Assembly (NCBI GenBank): GCA_007449985.2
Contig: VIIQ02000029.1
Location: forward strand, 460,001-524,000
Direction of reading: 5' to 3'
Source of the DNA: Desmodesmus armatus
Taxonomy: Eukaryota; Chlorophyta; Chlorophyceae; Sphaeropleales; Scenedesmaceae
Length of the DNA: 64,000 nucleotides
In this document: piece after piece, positions 12,705-25,600 of the stretch
How the letters are laid out: the number at the start of each line of letters is the position of its first letter
How positions within the stretch are numbered: the stretch's first letter is position 1
The notes under the pieces: model-generated
Databases searched by the model: none
What the model was told of the DNA's origin: nothing
What the model saw: only the letters and a program-made list of their open reading frames with translations
Translations under genes and position numbers: made by a program

Positions 12705-14511
12705 ATGGCGGCAACGCAGACCCATGAACAGGTGTGCTTGAGGCCCCTCTAGTTGCCTAAGCTTCAACGCCCCTTCTGCCCTTCACGGCGCTTTGCTTGT
12801 ATCTAGTATTGGTTTTCCCTCAGCTGCAGCTGCAACAACCTGACATGCCCTAAATGAGGCTAGATGGGGCTATGTCTGCTCTGATCTGTCCTGCTGCTGT
12901 TTGCTCCCGCTGTTGTGGGTGCACCAGGTTGTGCATGAAGCGCTGGAGGTCGTGCTGCAGCAACCGTTGTCAGATGCCTGGGACGTGAAGACCCTTTGCA
13001 GCCTTCTGCAGGTCAGCACAACCTGCAGGAAAGCAGTGTTCGATTCCGGGGTCTCATGTGCCCTGTCGGCACGGCACTTCCTTGCCGCTTCAGGAGGTGC
13101 CAGTCTGCAGCGTATAATGGGCTTTGCCAGCTGGCTGCCCAACCATGCGCCGCTGGTGTCCAGCCTGGAGCTGTGCGCCCCGCAGACTATTACAGACACA
13201 CCAGTTGCAGAGCAGCTCCTCACGATGGCGGTGAAGCTGTGCGCCCAGCAGCAGGCCCTGCCAGCACAGTCCCGCACGCCAACCGGACTGATCCAGCCTT
13301 TGGCCGGCCTGCGGCTGCAGTCCTTGACAGGCAACCTGCTGCTGCAGCCTGCAGCGCTGGCTGCTCTCGCCTCCTGCAGCCATCTCACCAGGTTGTGTTG
13401 GCGGGAGCTGCAACACGGGGCGCTATCAGCACCCGTGCTGCATGCCTTGGGGCAACTCACAGGCCTGAAGTCCTTGGCGCTACCTGTAAGTGCCCGCAAT
13501 ATGTCGCAGCAGTACAGCACACACCTTGCAGCTGCTCTGGCAAAGTTGCAGCAGCTGGAGCGGCTGGAGTGCGCGCTGGCTGCCTCGTGCTTGCCTCAGC
13601 TCCCCTTCAGCCTGGTGAGCATGCGTTTGCGCTTACCCAACGCCAGGCCTGCTGCTGCAGCAGACACCCTTGACTTGGGGCACCTTACGGCCTTGCAGAG
13701 TCTGGACCTTACTTGGGTATGCCGTGGGACAGTGCCTTCTGTCTTACCTTCTAGCCTTTCCAGCCTCTCTGTGATTGGTGCCAGCATTGGCGCTGATGTG
13801 CAGAGTCTCCCCAAGTTGGTGTCTCTCGACATGACTGTTGATATCACACAACCTAACCTGCTGCAGCGCGTGCACGGGATGCCTCTGCTCCGCAAGCTGG
13901 TGTTGGGTTTGTCACATTTGTTTGTAGGAACTCCTGTGACTGAGGGCCATGCTCAGGCTGTTGCTGCCGCTCTGGCAGCAGCAACCCAAGTTACCTGCTT
14001 GGAGTTGTTCCGCCACCGCCCCAACTCATCACTAAACGTCTGGCAGGAGGATGATGCTGCGATGTTGTTGCACAACAGCTTGCTGCAGATGCGCACGCTG
14101 AGCAGCTTGCTAGTTGAGGGTTTCCGCCTGGATCCAAGGGATGTGTTGGGTTGGACGTCTCTGTCTGCCTTGTCGAGCTTGAGTGTGGCAGAGTGCAGCG
14201 GGTTCACGGATACAGCAGTGGCTGCCCTAGCATGCAAGCTGCCTGGTCTGCAGTTTCTGGAGGTTGACAACTGCGGTATCAGCAGCCCGGTGTCGTGGCC
14301 TGCTTTGGCTTGCTGCACGAGCTTGGTCGATTTGGCCATGCGGGGCCATGCGCTGCCGCTGCAAGATGAGGTCCTATCGTCGTTGACGCGACTGACATCG
14401 CTTGTTTTGGTTGGGTCTGATCTTGTGGTGCCATCAGCGGCAGCAGTGCAGCAGTTCAGGGTGGCTATGCCCCAGTTGAGGAATCTGCATGGGCTACAGG
14501 GGCCTGCTTGA
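12705..14511 (+). CDS. Leucine-rich-repeat protein
   Basis: Two exons, 12705-12731 (MAATQTHEQ) and 12928-14511, join in phase 0 to 536 residues. The long exon has no in-frame ATG near its beginning and starts right after a GCACCAG acceptor, which is why I added the small first exon. Residues ~10-60 (VVHEALEVVLQQPLSDAWDVK) resemble the F-box-like helical cap that precedes LRRs in algal proteins, followed by irregular LRRs: LTRLCWREL, LTGLKSLALP, LTALQSLDLTWV, LSSLSVAECSGFTDTAV, LPGLQFLEVDNC. Such proteins usually act as protein-binding adaptors; partner and pathway are unknown. No transmembrane segment or kinase domain is visible. Confidence 0.8.
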
Positions 14512-15558
14512 TGCCAGTTGCTTGCAGCAGCTGGGCTTGTGTACCATGGAGTGCTTGCCTGGCCCTGCTGCTGTTGCGGGTGCGTGAGTTTGGGTTGGCC
14601 AGGCATGCAGTGGAGCGGTGTTTGTTTAGGGCATGGTGACGATCTGCTGACGATTGGTGTTTACAAGTGCTCACTCCTTGGGCAGATAATGCCCGGGCTT
14701 CGTGCATTTCCCCACAGCGATGGTGGTGCGTCTTTTGTTGATGTTGGTAGCAGCCAAGGATACGATGTATTTGCGGGCCTGTACTTGAGGCTTGAAGCTA
14801 CCCTGTCCCTGATGACAATGGGAGCAGTGCTTGCAGCCATGGCATCAATCATTGGTGGCCAGGATCAATATGTATATGACGACATTGATAGTTTGTTGGA
14901 ACAGCATGGGCCGTGCAGTTGTTGCAGTCCTGGTAGTTTCTGGCACAGGCTTAGCCTGGACTGGTCGTGGTTGCAACCACAGCCAGTTGGTTGGCTAGTG
15001 AGTGGTGTCGTGGTCACCATGATTCGCGCAGATGTGCCGGTGTGGACTATCGTTCGACCGGGACCCAGTGGGGGGTATTGTCCTAGGACGCATGCATGTC
15101 ATGCAATGGCATGGTGTGCCAAAGGCTTGCAATTGCCACTGCAGCAAGTTGTGACGTCCTTGGGTGGGGGCACCAGGTGCATGATGTTATCATGGTACCC
15201 TTGGTATGCTGTGCACGCATGCGGTTTGCTGTGCATGCACTGAGCATTCAAGCCAGCCCGACACTGATTGACCTGCAACATCCTCATTCGTGCTGGCCCC
15301 AGCAGGTGGTGAACAGCCTGGCCTGAAGTACATGCAGGTGTGGAGCAAAGGTGATATGGTGTTTAGAGTCTTGAAGAATAGTTCAAAAATCAAAGGCACG
15401 AGGCAAATCCGCAACAGAGGTTGTCAGGTCGAAATTTGAATTCTGATCAAACGTCAACCTATCTGCCCCTCATTGGTTGGGCGATCATTCTATCTGGCCA
15501 ACACCGTTCACCTCAAAGGTGTCCGCAGGTTTGGTTGTTGCCGGCAAAGCCGCGGACA
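14512..15558. other. Intergenic region between LRR gene and MUTYH
   Basis: Contains the 3' flank of the LRR gene and the promoter of the adenine glycosylase gene. A long open frame at 14518-15243 has no homology I recognise and reads like low-complexity 3' flank, so I do not call it. Confidence 0.45.
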
Positions 15559-18500
15559 ATGCAGGATTCAAATGCGCAGCAGGATCAGCAGATGCTGAAG
15601 AAGCTGTCACCCGACAACAGTCCTTTCAGAACGAAAGCCAGCATCAGAAAGGCTGCAACAGGACCTCGTGCAGGCAGCAGGGCCTCTAGTGCTACTGCAA
15701 CTGCAGCAGAGCTCGATGCAGCACAGACCAGCCCACGTGATGCGGCTGCTGCATCTGATGCAGACGTCATGCTGGTAGATGAGCAGCAACCAGCACAAGC
15801 AGTTGCTCTTGCTGCTGGAACTCACAAAGGATCCAGAGCTCCTGCTAGTAAGAAGCAGAAGACAGCAAGCAAGCGAGCAGCACCACGCAAACCCACTGAG
15901 GCAGCAGCAGAGGAGGAACCAGACAGTGAACCTGAGGGTGCTGATGGGTCAGACACGCAGGCAGCAGCAGCTGCTGCGGAAGCAGCCACCTTCACGGCAG
16001 AAGAAGTCGCACAGGTGCGGTGTGCTGGGCACATAACTGCTCCTGAGTTGCTGAATGCCAGCCTAGCTGACTGCATGTTTTGCTTGCCAGCTCGGAATTG
16101 GCTTTTTCGACCAACATTGCATTTGTGCACCTGAAACAATGAACCTGTCTCGGAACGGCTTTGTCATCAATGGTGCATTTCTGCTCCTGAAACAAGGAAC
16201 CCTGGCCCTGCCAGGCAGTGCTCATGCTCATGTTTGTAGGCCTTCCTGTGGCGCTCCCTGCTCCCCCCCTTATCCTCCCGCCATTACCCACACCGGCAAA
16301 CACCAACACTTGCATTGACGCGCACTGCATCCCGTCTCTGTCGCTGTTGCTGCTGCGGACTGCAGGTCAACACATCCCTCTTAGGCTGGTATGACCGCGT
16401 CATGCGCATCCTACCCTGGCGCAGAAACCCCCACCACAAGCCAGACACACAGCAGCAGCAGGAGCCAGACGCAGCCGCCGACCCAGCCGGCAGCAATGAC
16501 GGCAGCAATGGCGGCAGCAGCGGGGGTGGCAAGGCAAAGAAGCAGAAGAAGCCTAGCAAAGCTGAGCTAGCAGCAGCAGAGGCGGCAGCAGTGGTGGCTG
16601 CTGCCAAGCCTGCCCCTGCTGATCTCAGCCCACAGCAGTTTGCGTACTATGTGTGGGTGTCAGAGATCATGCTGCAGCAGACGCAGGTGGCACGAGTCAT
16701 CACCTACTTCAACAAGTGAGTCAATTGCAACATTGAGCCCAGCAGTTTTCTGTATAGACTTGGGTCTGCTGTGATGAGTCAGCCATGGCCTCGCCTGGTT
16801 GACGCCACACAAGTTGAAGCTGTGCTGAATTCAATGGACCAACTCACTCAAGCTTGGCTGGGTGTGGTGTGTTTTGGGCGGTTTCTTCTTCTGCACTCCA
16901 TCACTTGAGCTGAGTGTATGCAGGAGGTATGATGCCAGGCATTCGTGACCTCTGCGTGGGAATGACAAGCTGCTTATCAATCGTGCGCTGTGCCTCGCAT
17001 GTGTCCTGGTGCCTGTGCAGCTGGATTGCAGCCTGGCCTACTGTGCAGGACCTGGCCAAGGCAACACAGGAGCAGGTGGGTGCAACAGCAGCGCTGCTGT
17101 CCTTTGACAGTGCCTGTGGACCATGTGTAGTGCAGCTGTCAGGGTCTTCGTGTTGAACGGACATGCTGCTACAGAGCATCTTCATGTGACTTACACATGG
17201 CCAGACGTGATCACTCGAGCCAGCACTGCACAAGGCTAGCCAGGCAAACCGGCAAGGTGGCCGCTGTTGCAGCGCATGCTGTGCCCCGAGTAGCAGTCAC
17301 TCATCACCTTCTGCTGCTGCTGCTGCTGCTGGCCCTATTGTTGCTGCTGTTGCCACTCGCCAGGTGAACGAGGTGTGGGCCGGGCTTGGCTACTACAGGC
17401 GCGCGCGGTACCTTCTGGAGGGGGCGCAGTACATTATGACCAAGCTGGATGGCACCTTCCCTGAAACAGCGGCAGGGGTGAGCTTTGCTTTCTTCTGTGA
17501 GCCCTACTTCAGGTGTTGTTTGTTGTATCACTTGGTGCTCTTCATACGTGTATCGGATTGCGTGCAGCTCAAGTTGCACGTACTGGCAGATCAGAGTGCA
17601 CGTTATCAGCTCATATCTTGACTGTGTGCATGCGCCACCTGGGCGACGCTCTCACAATGCACTCTGGCCGCTCCTGGTAATCTATGTGACCTGTGCTGTG
17701 CACATCCTGGTTGTTGCCACAAACACACCTCGCACCCTGTGGCCGATCAGTCTGTGTGTGCTTCATCATACTGCATGCTGTGCCGTGTTGCGTCCTGTGC
17801 AGATGCGTCAGATCCCTGGGGTGGGTCCCTACACCGCTGCAGCAGTGGCCAGCATCGCCTTCAACGACCCCGCTGCTGCTGTTGATGGCAACGTCATCCG
17901 TGTGATCAGCAGGCTGCGGGCTCTCAGGGGCAACCCCACAAAGATGGCCAAGACATGGGACAGGCTGGCGGCAGAGCTGCTGCATGCAGAACGACCCGGG
18001 TGCCACAATCAGGTGTGTAGGGGCATGTGGGCGGTGGTGCAGTGAGTATCGTGGGGCTATCCATGCGCACGTGGAGGCAGGGCAGGGCATGGCTGGCGGC
18101 AGAGCTGCTGATGCAGAACGACCCGGCTGCCACAACCAGGTGTGTAGGTGTATGTGGGCGGTGGTAATACACATTTAGTAGGCGTTGTGAGCGGTGTTGC
18201 AGTAGCGTAGGGTTATCCATTGGGGCTTTGAAGGAGGGCAGGGCTAGGTCGTTGGCGGCAGATTCTGTTTGGGGGCGGCAAGATTGGTCTGCAGCCATGG
18301 GACAGGCTGGCGGCAGAGCTGCTGCATGCAGAACGACCAGGCTGCCACAACCAGGTGTGTGGGCGGTGGTTTGTTGATCGGCAGGCATGTGTGCATGCAG
18401 TGCCAGGATAGGTAGGGTGCCTGCAGCTGAGGTTGGCTGCTGTGGCTTGTGGTTAGGGCCAAGCCGTGGGACAGGCTGGCGGCAGAGCTGCTGCATGCAG

Positions 18501-20824
18501 ATCGCCCTGGCTGCCACAACCAGGTGTGTAGGGGCATGTGAGCGGTGGCGCAGGAAGTACCTCTTGGTTATACATGCGTACCTGAACCTGTACTGGGTGT
18601 GTGGGGCAGGAGGCTAAGATATCCAACCATTCAACCCTTTGTTTGCTTGCTGCATCTGTCGCAAATGATGTTGCTGCTGCTGCTGCTGCTGCTGCTGTTT
18701 CCTTGTGTATGTGCAGGCAATGATGGAGCTGGGTGCCACTGTGTGCAAGCCTGTCAACCCGCTTTGTGAGGCCTGCCCTGTCAGCAGCTGCTGCGCGGCA
18801 TACAAGCAGGTGCGCATGCAAATACAGCTGCTGCCCGCCGCTCACGCGCACACGTGCAGGTTGCTGCGTGCGTTTACAGTGCAGGCGCAGCACACCTTGC
18901 TTTCACGTAAAATATACCAATATACAACTGGTGACTGTGGCTGCGTGGTGCCACAGGTGTGTGCCAGCACAAGCGCCATAGCGCACCTTGCTTCAACACC
19001 AACGCCCCAGCGCCCACAAACCTAGAGTGGCTGAGTGTGAGTTTGTGTGGGGTGTCTGCGTCCGGCTGCTGCAGGTGTGTGAGTATACACCACCATGCTT
19101 CAAAAACATAACGCCACAGCCCCAACAATCCAAGGATTGCGACTGTGTGTGTTTATTTGGCTGCTGCAGGTGTGTGCGTATGAAGCGTCTGGTGGTGCGC
19201 CGGATGTGGAAGATGCACCCAGGGTCACTGACTACCCTGAAAAGGTGTGTGTGAAAAGAGTGTTTAGGAAATGCAGGGTGCCTGCAGCTGGAGTTGGCTG
19301 CTAATGCTTGTGGTTGTGGCCAGAGGGGCAGTTTGGGAGCGTGTGGTGCTGCTACAAGTTCAAACTGGCCTTACCAGCCAGCATGACACATGTTTGTGCA
19401 GATTGACAGCAAGGGTCAAGTCTCAAGGTCATTGGGCTCTTTGCTCTGCTCCGCTCTGCTTTTCTTCTCTGGTGCTGTGCTTGTTGTGACGTGTCCCCTG
19501 CTGTATGTCGCTGCGTGTGCTGGCCTTGTGCTGCAGGTTGCCAAGGCAGCAAAGCACGAGCAGCACGTGGCAGTCTGTGTGGTGAAGGTCCTGCTGCTGC
19601 CAGGTGTCAGCACACCCGCAGAGCTGGAAGCAGCAGCAGCAGCAGCGGCGGCTGGCTGTGGCAGCAGTGGCCCCACTGCTGCTGCTGCTACTGCTGCCAA
19701 GAAGAGCAAGGGCAGCAAAGCAGCCGCCGCTGATGCGTCTGGTAAGCAGAGCAAGCAGGGCAGCATCCGTGCTTTCCTGCGCCCCACAGCAAAGGCTGCA
19801 GCTGGCGATGCTGCTGCAGCGGCGGGTGATGGCAGCAGTGGCGGCGGCCAGCAGCAGCAGCAGCAGCAGCAGGTGGAGTTGACAGAGGCAGATGTGATGG
19901 CGGCTGGTGGTGCAGCACACTTCCTGCTGGTGCAGCGGCCACCTACTGGGTTGTTGGCAGGGCTGTGGGAGTTCCCAGGTGGGTTGGGTGAGGGGATTTA
20001 GTACTGTACTATACTGTACTGTACTGTACTGTACGCACACTGTGGGTCAAGCGTTGGAGGGAACGGATTGTGGTTGTGGTGTGGCAGTGGTGCTGGCGAT
20101 GGTCCACCAGCTCGCCTTACTGCAGCAAACAGGTAGAGAGAGAGGCAGGGTGTTGGCAGCTGGAACATGCCGCAGCAGAGGTGCAGAGCTCCCCCCGCCA
20201 CCCAACTGGCACCTGAAATGCATCCTCTGCTACATCATAGTGTCAACATACATCCTGGGGGTTGTGCACACGAAATGACGCTACCATATCACAAGGAGAA
20301 GTAGTCATGATGGCAGCGTAGGCTCAAAAAGTGTGTTTTGTGTGTGTTGCTCTTGCTGCAGGTGTGATCATCAGCTGTGAGCCCACTCCCAAAGCCAGGC
20401 GGACAGCAGTAGACAGCTACCTCAGCAGCACTCTGGGAGTGGAGGGCCTGGCCCCTCCTCAACCACCACACCAAACTGCTGCCGCTGCCATTGCTGCCAC
20501 TGCTGCCACTGCTGCCGCCGAGGCGACTGATGGCAGTACTGCTGCCGGTGCTGCTGCTGGCAGTGGCAGCAGTGGTGTGCGGGTGCTGCACCGGCGGCAG
20601 CTGGGCTCTGCTGTGCACATCTTCTCACACATTCGGCAGACGATGCATGCAGAGGAGCTGCTGCTGCTGGCTCCCTCACTGGACGCAGTCTGCACTACCA
20701 ACAGCGCTACTGCTGCCACTGCTGCTGCTGCTGAGGATCCGGCAGCGACGCCTGCAGCAGCAGCAGCAGCAGCAGGGGGTGGGAAGAAACGCAAGGCTGG
20801 TCGTGAGGCTGCGTCGGCAGCAGG

Positions 20825-20857
<33 letters not shown>

Positions 20858-20981
20858 GGCTAGCGAGGCCAGTGGTGGTGAGGGCAGCCGGCCGAGCATG
20901 CGTTGGGTGTCTGCTGCTGACATAGGGCAGCAGGGCTTGACCAGTGGGGTGCGCAAGGTGCTGCAGCTGAGCCTCAAGTAG
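15559..20981 (+). CDS. MUTYH: A/G-specific adenine DNA glycosylase (MutY homologue)
   Basis: Nine exons join in frame: 15559-16014, 16366-16715, 17021-17075, 17364-17477, 17803-18012, 18717-18809, 19170-19244, 19537-19978, 20362-20981, giving 804 residues (human MUTYH is about 546). Domains in order: a basic/Ala-rich N-terminus with possible nuclear signals; [28 protein letters not shown] with the catalytic Glu near 252; the helix-hairpin-helix IPGVGPYTA and catalytic Asp in AVDGNV near 353; a 4Fe-4S loop C-x6-C-x2-C-x5-C (C405, C412, C415, C421); and a NUDIX-like C-terminal domain ([20 protein letters not shown]) that recognises 8-oxoG. It removes adenine opposite 8-oxoguanine in base excision repair. 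Extra length comes from Ala/Gln/Ser inserts (residues ~175-240 and in the C-terminal domain). Three extra copies of the end of exon 5 lie in the next intron. Confidence 0.95.
18085..18545 (+). repeat. Three exon echoes in MUTYH intron 5
   Basis: The 3' end of exon 5 plus its donor (real copy ~17955-18040, encoding [15 protein letters not shown]) is repeated at about 18085-18165, 18292-18370 and 18465-18550. Each copy keeps the core GGCGGCAGAGCTGCTG and the CCACAA(C/T)CAG|GTGTGT donor. Spacing is about 130-210 bp. Each copy is a potential alternative 5' splice site. Confidence 0.9.
19991..20035 (+). repeat. TACTG microsatellite
   Basis: Imperfect tandem GTACT/TACTG pentamers lie a few bases after the donor of MUTYH exon 8. 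Confidence 0.85.
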
Positions 20982-22699
20982 GCGGCCTTGCTGGAGTGGG
21001 GTTAAAGCAAAGGACCTGGGCTGTGCGCAAACCAGTGATTTCAAGCATATGTTTGATGTGTTGGTCAATGTTGTGACCATGATGCCCCAACATTGTGTTT
21101 TTGCTGTCATGTGCTGAAGCTGGTCGTCAAGGTCTGTGCAAATCCAGCGCAGGTGTGTGTGGTTTGCAAAAAGAGGTTGTTGGCGTATCTCACTCGTGAG
21201 GCCCAAGGCAGCTGTGTTTGCTTCATCGTTGTGTGTGTGCCCAGCCAGTGGGAGCCCCCCCCTCCTGGTGAAAACCCGCGCACAGGTGCTGCCGCCGAGC
21301 CCTGATTAGGCAGTCCAATGGAGTCCAGGAGCTTACCACTGTGTGTTTAATGATGTGTGTTGTCTTTGTTGAGCACACATGAATGGGTTGCTGGCCAACC
21401 CATTGCCGGGCATGTTCTGGGCTGTACCTAGGAAGTATGACTGTTGCTAGTTGCTTGTCCCTGTGAGTGGAGAGAGTGTGATTGCAGTCAAGTGAGAGTG
21501 CTGGGTCTTGACGCCTGCTGAAAGGCTGCTGGGCAAGATTGCTCAGCGCCACGTTGAGCGTATATGCATCACTTGTTCTCACACAAAGCTGATGCTAATT
21601 AAGCGCGCCTAGCTGTGTGTGACGGTTTTGCAGCTGTGTCAGCAGTGCTCAAAGCTGTGCTGCTGCAGAAGCACTGCTGCTACGCCGTCTCTGTGTTCTG
21701 ACACCCGGCAGTACTGCACATATCTTGAAGTTGCTGCTCCTTGCTGGGTGATTTACGCGGATGCACATGCAGGACACTACGATTGTGTCTTGTTGTGCTG
21801 ACAACTGTAGGGGCACAGATACATGAGTGTACGGTTTGCCAGCTGCTGGCACAGTCTTGGGCTTCAGCACCATTTGGCTTGCTGAGCCATCCTGGCAGTT
21901 TCTCGGTACCCTGTCACAGGGTGCACAGGGTCCCTGTGGATGCTTGACTGGAAGTGCCCATGAACAATGAGCTCATTTGGTCGCGCTGCTGCTGATACAA
22001 CAGTCATGGGTTTGCCCCTGCGCAGGGCGCATGCCTTGTCTTCACTGGTCGTGAATGTTCTGCCTGGCTGGTCCTGCATCGTACGAACACGTGCACTATT
22101 GCATCTCTTCCTGGTGGTTCAGTGGTCAGCACTGGCATCATGAGCTGAACAGCAGTTCAGCTCAAAGAAAATTAAGAAGCCTGTAACGGCTGTGTGGCTA
22201 CACTGGGGTGGATTGCGTCAGGCAGCACGTAGAATCGACGTGCATGCCCTTCCCCTCAACACCCACTCAGTCAGGGACCTCAAGTGAGGGTGTCTGTTGA
22301 CGCCCGGGAGGAATGCATAGCGTTCAGGGTCTTTTGTGTTGTACAAAACATGCGCGGGGCACCCGGTTTGTGGAGCTCGGGATTTGGAGTTACATTTGAG
22401 TCTGACAGCAGTAGCAAGACGATATGGCAGTGCCCGCTAGATCGATGATCATAACTCACACCAACAAAGTTCATATTATCCAACGTTTTCAAAATCGTTC
22501 TCTGCTCAACCCTTCAGACAATCCCTGCTCGGGCGCTGCCTGTTGTAGCAGCCCACACCCCGCTCCTTGTTGACAGCCAAAAACAACAGTAAAATATCCG
22601 CACCCTGACAGACTTTGCAGGGCCGAGCTTAGAAGCAGCCGGCGTACGGGTCAACAACAGCACTCACTGCAGTTTCAGCCCAACTTACATCACCACACC
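20982..22699. other. Intergenic region between MUTYH and the LPMO gene
   Basis: About 1.7 kb with no supported gene on either strand. It should contain the MUTYH 3' UTR and the LPMO promoter. No repeat or RNA gene recognised. Confidence 0.5.
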
Positions 22700-25600
22700 A
22701 TGCGGCATTCATATCAGATGCTGCTCTTGGTAGCTGTATCTTTGCAGCTCTGCATACATCAAGCAGCAGCACACGGTGAGAGCCTTCTCGTCCACCTCCC
22801 TCCCTTACCTCCATGTAACCCTCAGTCTGTACTGTACATCTGCCACCCTTTCCCTCCCTCCCCCTCACCCTTCCTCCCTCTGCAGCCAGGAGCATGACAG
22901 CATGTTCATGTCCAGTTTTCCTTGCAAAAGAGCCTGCATGAGTGCTTCTGGCATGCAAGACCTGGAATCAGCACCCGCAAACACAGTACAGACCACCAGG
23001 CGCGGCGACAAACAATCCTATCACCCAGCTACCGAGCCCTCAGCAGAGCGACGAGCTGAAGCAACAACTGTAGCAGCGTGAATAGACACACTGCAGCCCC
23101 AAGGTGGCTTCTGGCTGCTAGTCTACTTGACACCCCATGTACAACATTACTACCCCAATCCTCCCCCCCCCCCCCCACCACCAACCCATGTGCACACCCA
23201 CATGCATGCCTACATACATCCCCTGATGCCTCCCTCCTCAGGTGTCCTTCTGGATCCCCCCAGCCGCAACTGGAAGTCATACCTCAACAGGCAGAGTGAC
23301 ATGGTGCACGAACTCAATGCAGGAGGTAAGGCACAGCTGTGTGACACTCACTCAGTATTCATATGGGTGTGACAGCCTGTATTTATACAGCTGTGTGGCA
23401 CTCACTCAGTGACACTCACAGGGTGTGTCACTCTGTATTTAAATGGGTGTGACAGCCACTTGACCAACACATGGTGTCTCTGCCTCACAGCGTCACTGCT
23501 GGGCGATCACACGCAGTTTGACAAACTTAAGCAATTCGATTTGCTGATGAGTAGCTGCATAGGCTTACAGTTCTTCTTCTGCATAGGCTTACGGGTGGCT
23601 CCCTTGCTGTGAGGGCACAGCAGCCGCAAAATTCCAGAGGTGCAGTGACTCGGCAGTCAGCAGCACACATGTGCCTGTTCTGCTTTGGGGAAATCGATAC
23701 GATCAAATGTATGGATGTGTTGTGCTGGTCGTGCTGTGCTCTGCAGGCAAGTTCAAGGTCAGCAACAACTGCGCATTCACCTGGCCCAAGGGCCAGTATG
23801 GGATGTGTGGTGACCTGGCAGGTGAGGGAGGGAGACACAGATTATGATTTTTGTGTGTGTGGGGGGGGGGGGGGGGGGCTTTGAGCCTGTTAGCTACATA
23901 GCATTGACAATCTGTACCAAGTGACAAGGCCCATACCACATCACAAGTTGCCGCCAGTGCCGATACTAAGTCTGCCCACTCACTCACCCAGCATCCTTCA
24001 CACCCTCCTTCTGATGGTACTGCTGCTATGGCTGCTGCTCTGATAGAAAGGGTGAGCGGCACAGATTGCTTGACCACAGCGTAGAGAGGTACCACACGGG
24101 CTGTTCACAAAAAGCCTCCTACAGAGTGTTTGCTCTATGCTGCTGCTGCTGCTATTGTTCACCTGCCTTCCAAACAGGTCAGGGCCGCTGGATGCAGTCT
24201 ACCCCTCCAAAGACCTTCAAAGCAGGCGACACAATCAAAATCCAGGTGCGCGGTTCTGCGTCGTGCCCAAGTGTAAGGTTTGCGTGCATAAAATGCTTCA
24301 CGCCTTGTCTGTGTTGGAATTGCAATGAAAGGCAAGTAGCACCGTTGACTAGCTCTTCTGTAGTGTCAGCGGCTCATTCATGGGGGTGATGGTGACGCAA
24401 GTACTCGCTGTTGCCACACGGCACATCATTTCTGCCCGGCTGAGGCAGTGACACGTTTTGCAGCATCGTGCTGTGATGTGCTGCGTTGTTCGCTGATTTG
24501 GTGTGCTGTTTTGCTGCGTGCAGGTGATTGTGCAGACCAACCACTTGGGCCGCTGGCAGTTCAAGCTGTGCGACCTCAGTGCTAAGGACGACAGCAAGTG
24601 CACACAGCTGCAGAGGTGAGAGGCTGCCCACCCGATGGTGGGGGGTGCTGGCAGGCTGTTTGCTGCATAGAGTGGGTTGTGGGTGCGTGTTGCCCAGAGC
24701 TCAGGTGGGACAGGATGGAATACACATCCGCATTTGGGGGGGGGGCATGCGTGTCAAGCAGGCGGCAGGGCTGCTAAGATGCTGGCGGCTCCAAGATTCA
24801 AAGCTGACGCTGCTCTATCATATTCCGTGCGTTGGCTGGCTGTGCTCCGAGCCGAGCCTGGGGCTGGGCTGGCCGTCTTTTCTTCATGCTGGATGTTCGC
24901 AGCCTTTGCTGACGCTGTGCTTTGTTGGTGCGGGTCTCTGTTGCCATCCTTGTGCAGGGCTGATGGGCGGGGCAGCTTCTGGTACATGCCTCGCATCCGC
25001 TCCTTCAACGGCGGTGCCACTGGTGAATCCTCCATACCCACTGAGCGCGGCCCCATCAGCACCTGGAGTTGGTTCAGCATGCCCCACACAGACTGCGGCG
25101 CCAAGTACTGCAACCAGTTCAAGGGAGATGTGAGTATCGAATTACTCTGCGGCAGTAGTATGGCAGTAGACCCAGGCGCTAGACGGCAGGGTTGCTGCAT
25201 CTGGGTGGTCTTGTGCTGGGGGCTTGGGGGAGCAAGCACGGCTGTTGGAGATGCGGATGAGCAGGTTCCCTGCAGGGCAGGCGGGTGTTTGCCCAGGCCG
25301 TCAATCCCTCAGCACGGTGTGTGAATGCACAGTGCGGCACACAAGGGCAGGTGGCATGTGGGCTCTGTGCTTCTTGCCACCATGTGGGCTGCAGGACTCC
25401 AGCACAGGAAGGCATGACAAGCTTGCGCTCAAAAACGGGTCCCATTATGAGTCGGTGCAAAGTGCGTTCAAACGTCAATGTGTACTCACACATGAGTGTG
25501 TAATTGCCTGGCTGCAGGTTGTGTATGAGGTGCGCTACAAGCTGCCTGATGGCTTCACCTGTGAGCACTGTGTGTTGCAGTGGCACTGGCTGACCGGACA

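Noticed and set aside
14518..15243. 241-codon frame after the LRR gene
   Set aside because: No recognisable domain; begins just after the LRR stop and reads as 3' flank in a GC-rich frame.
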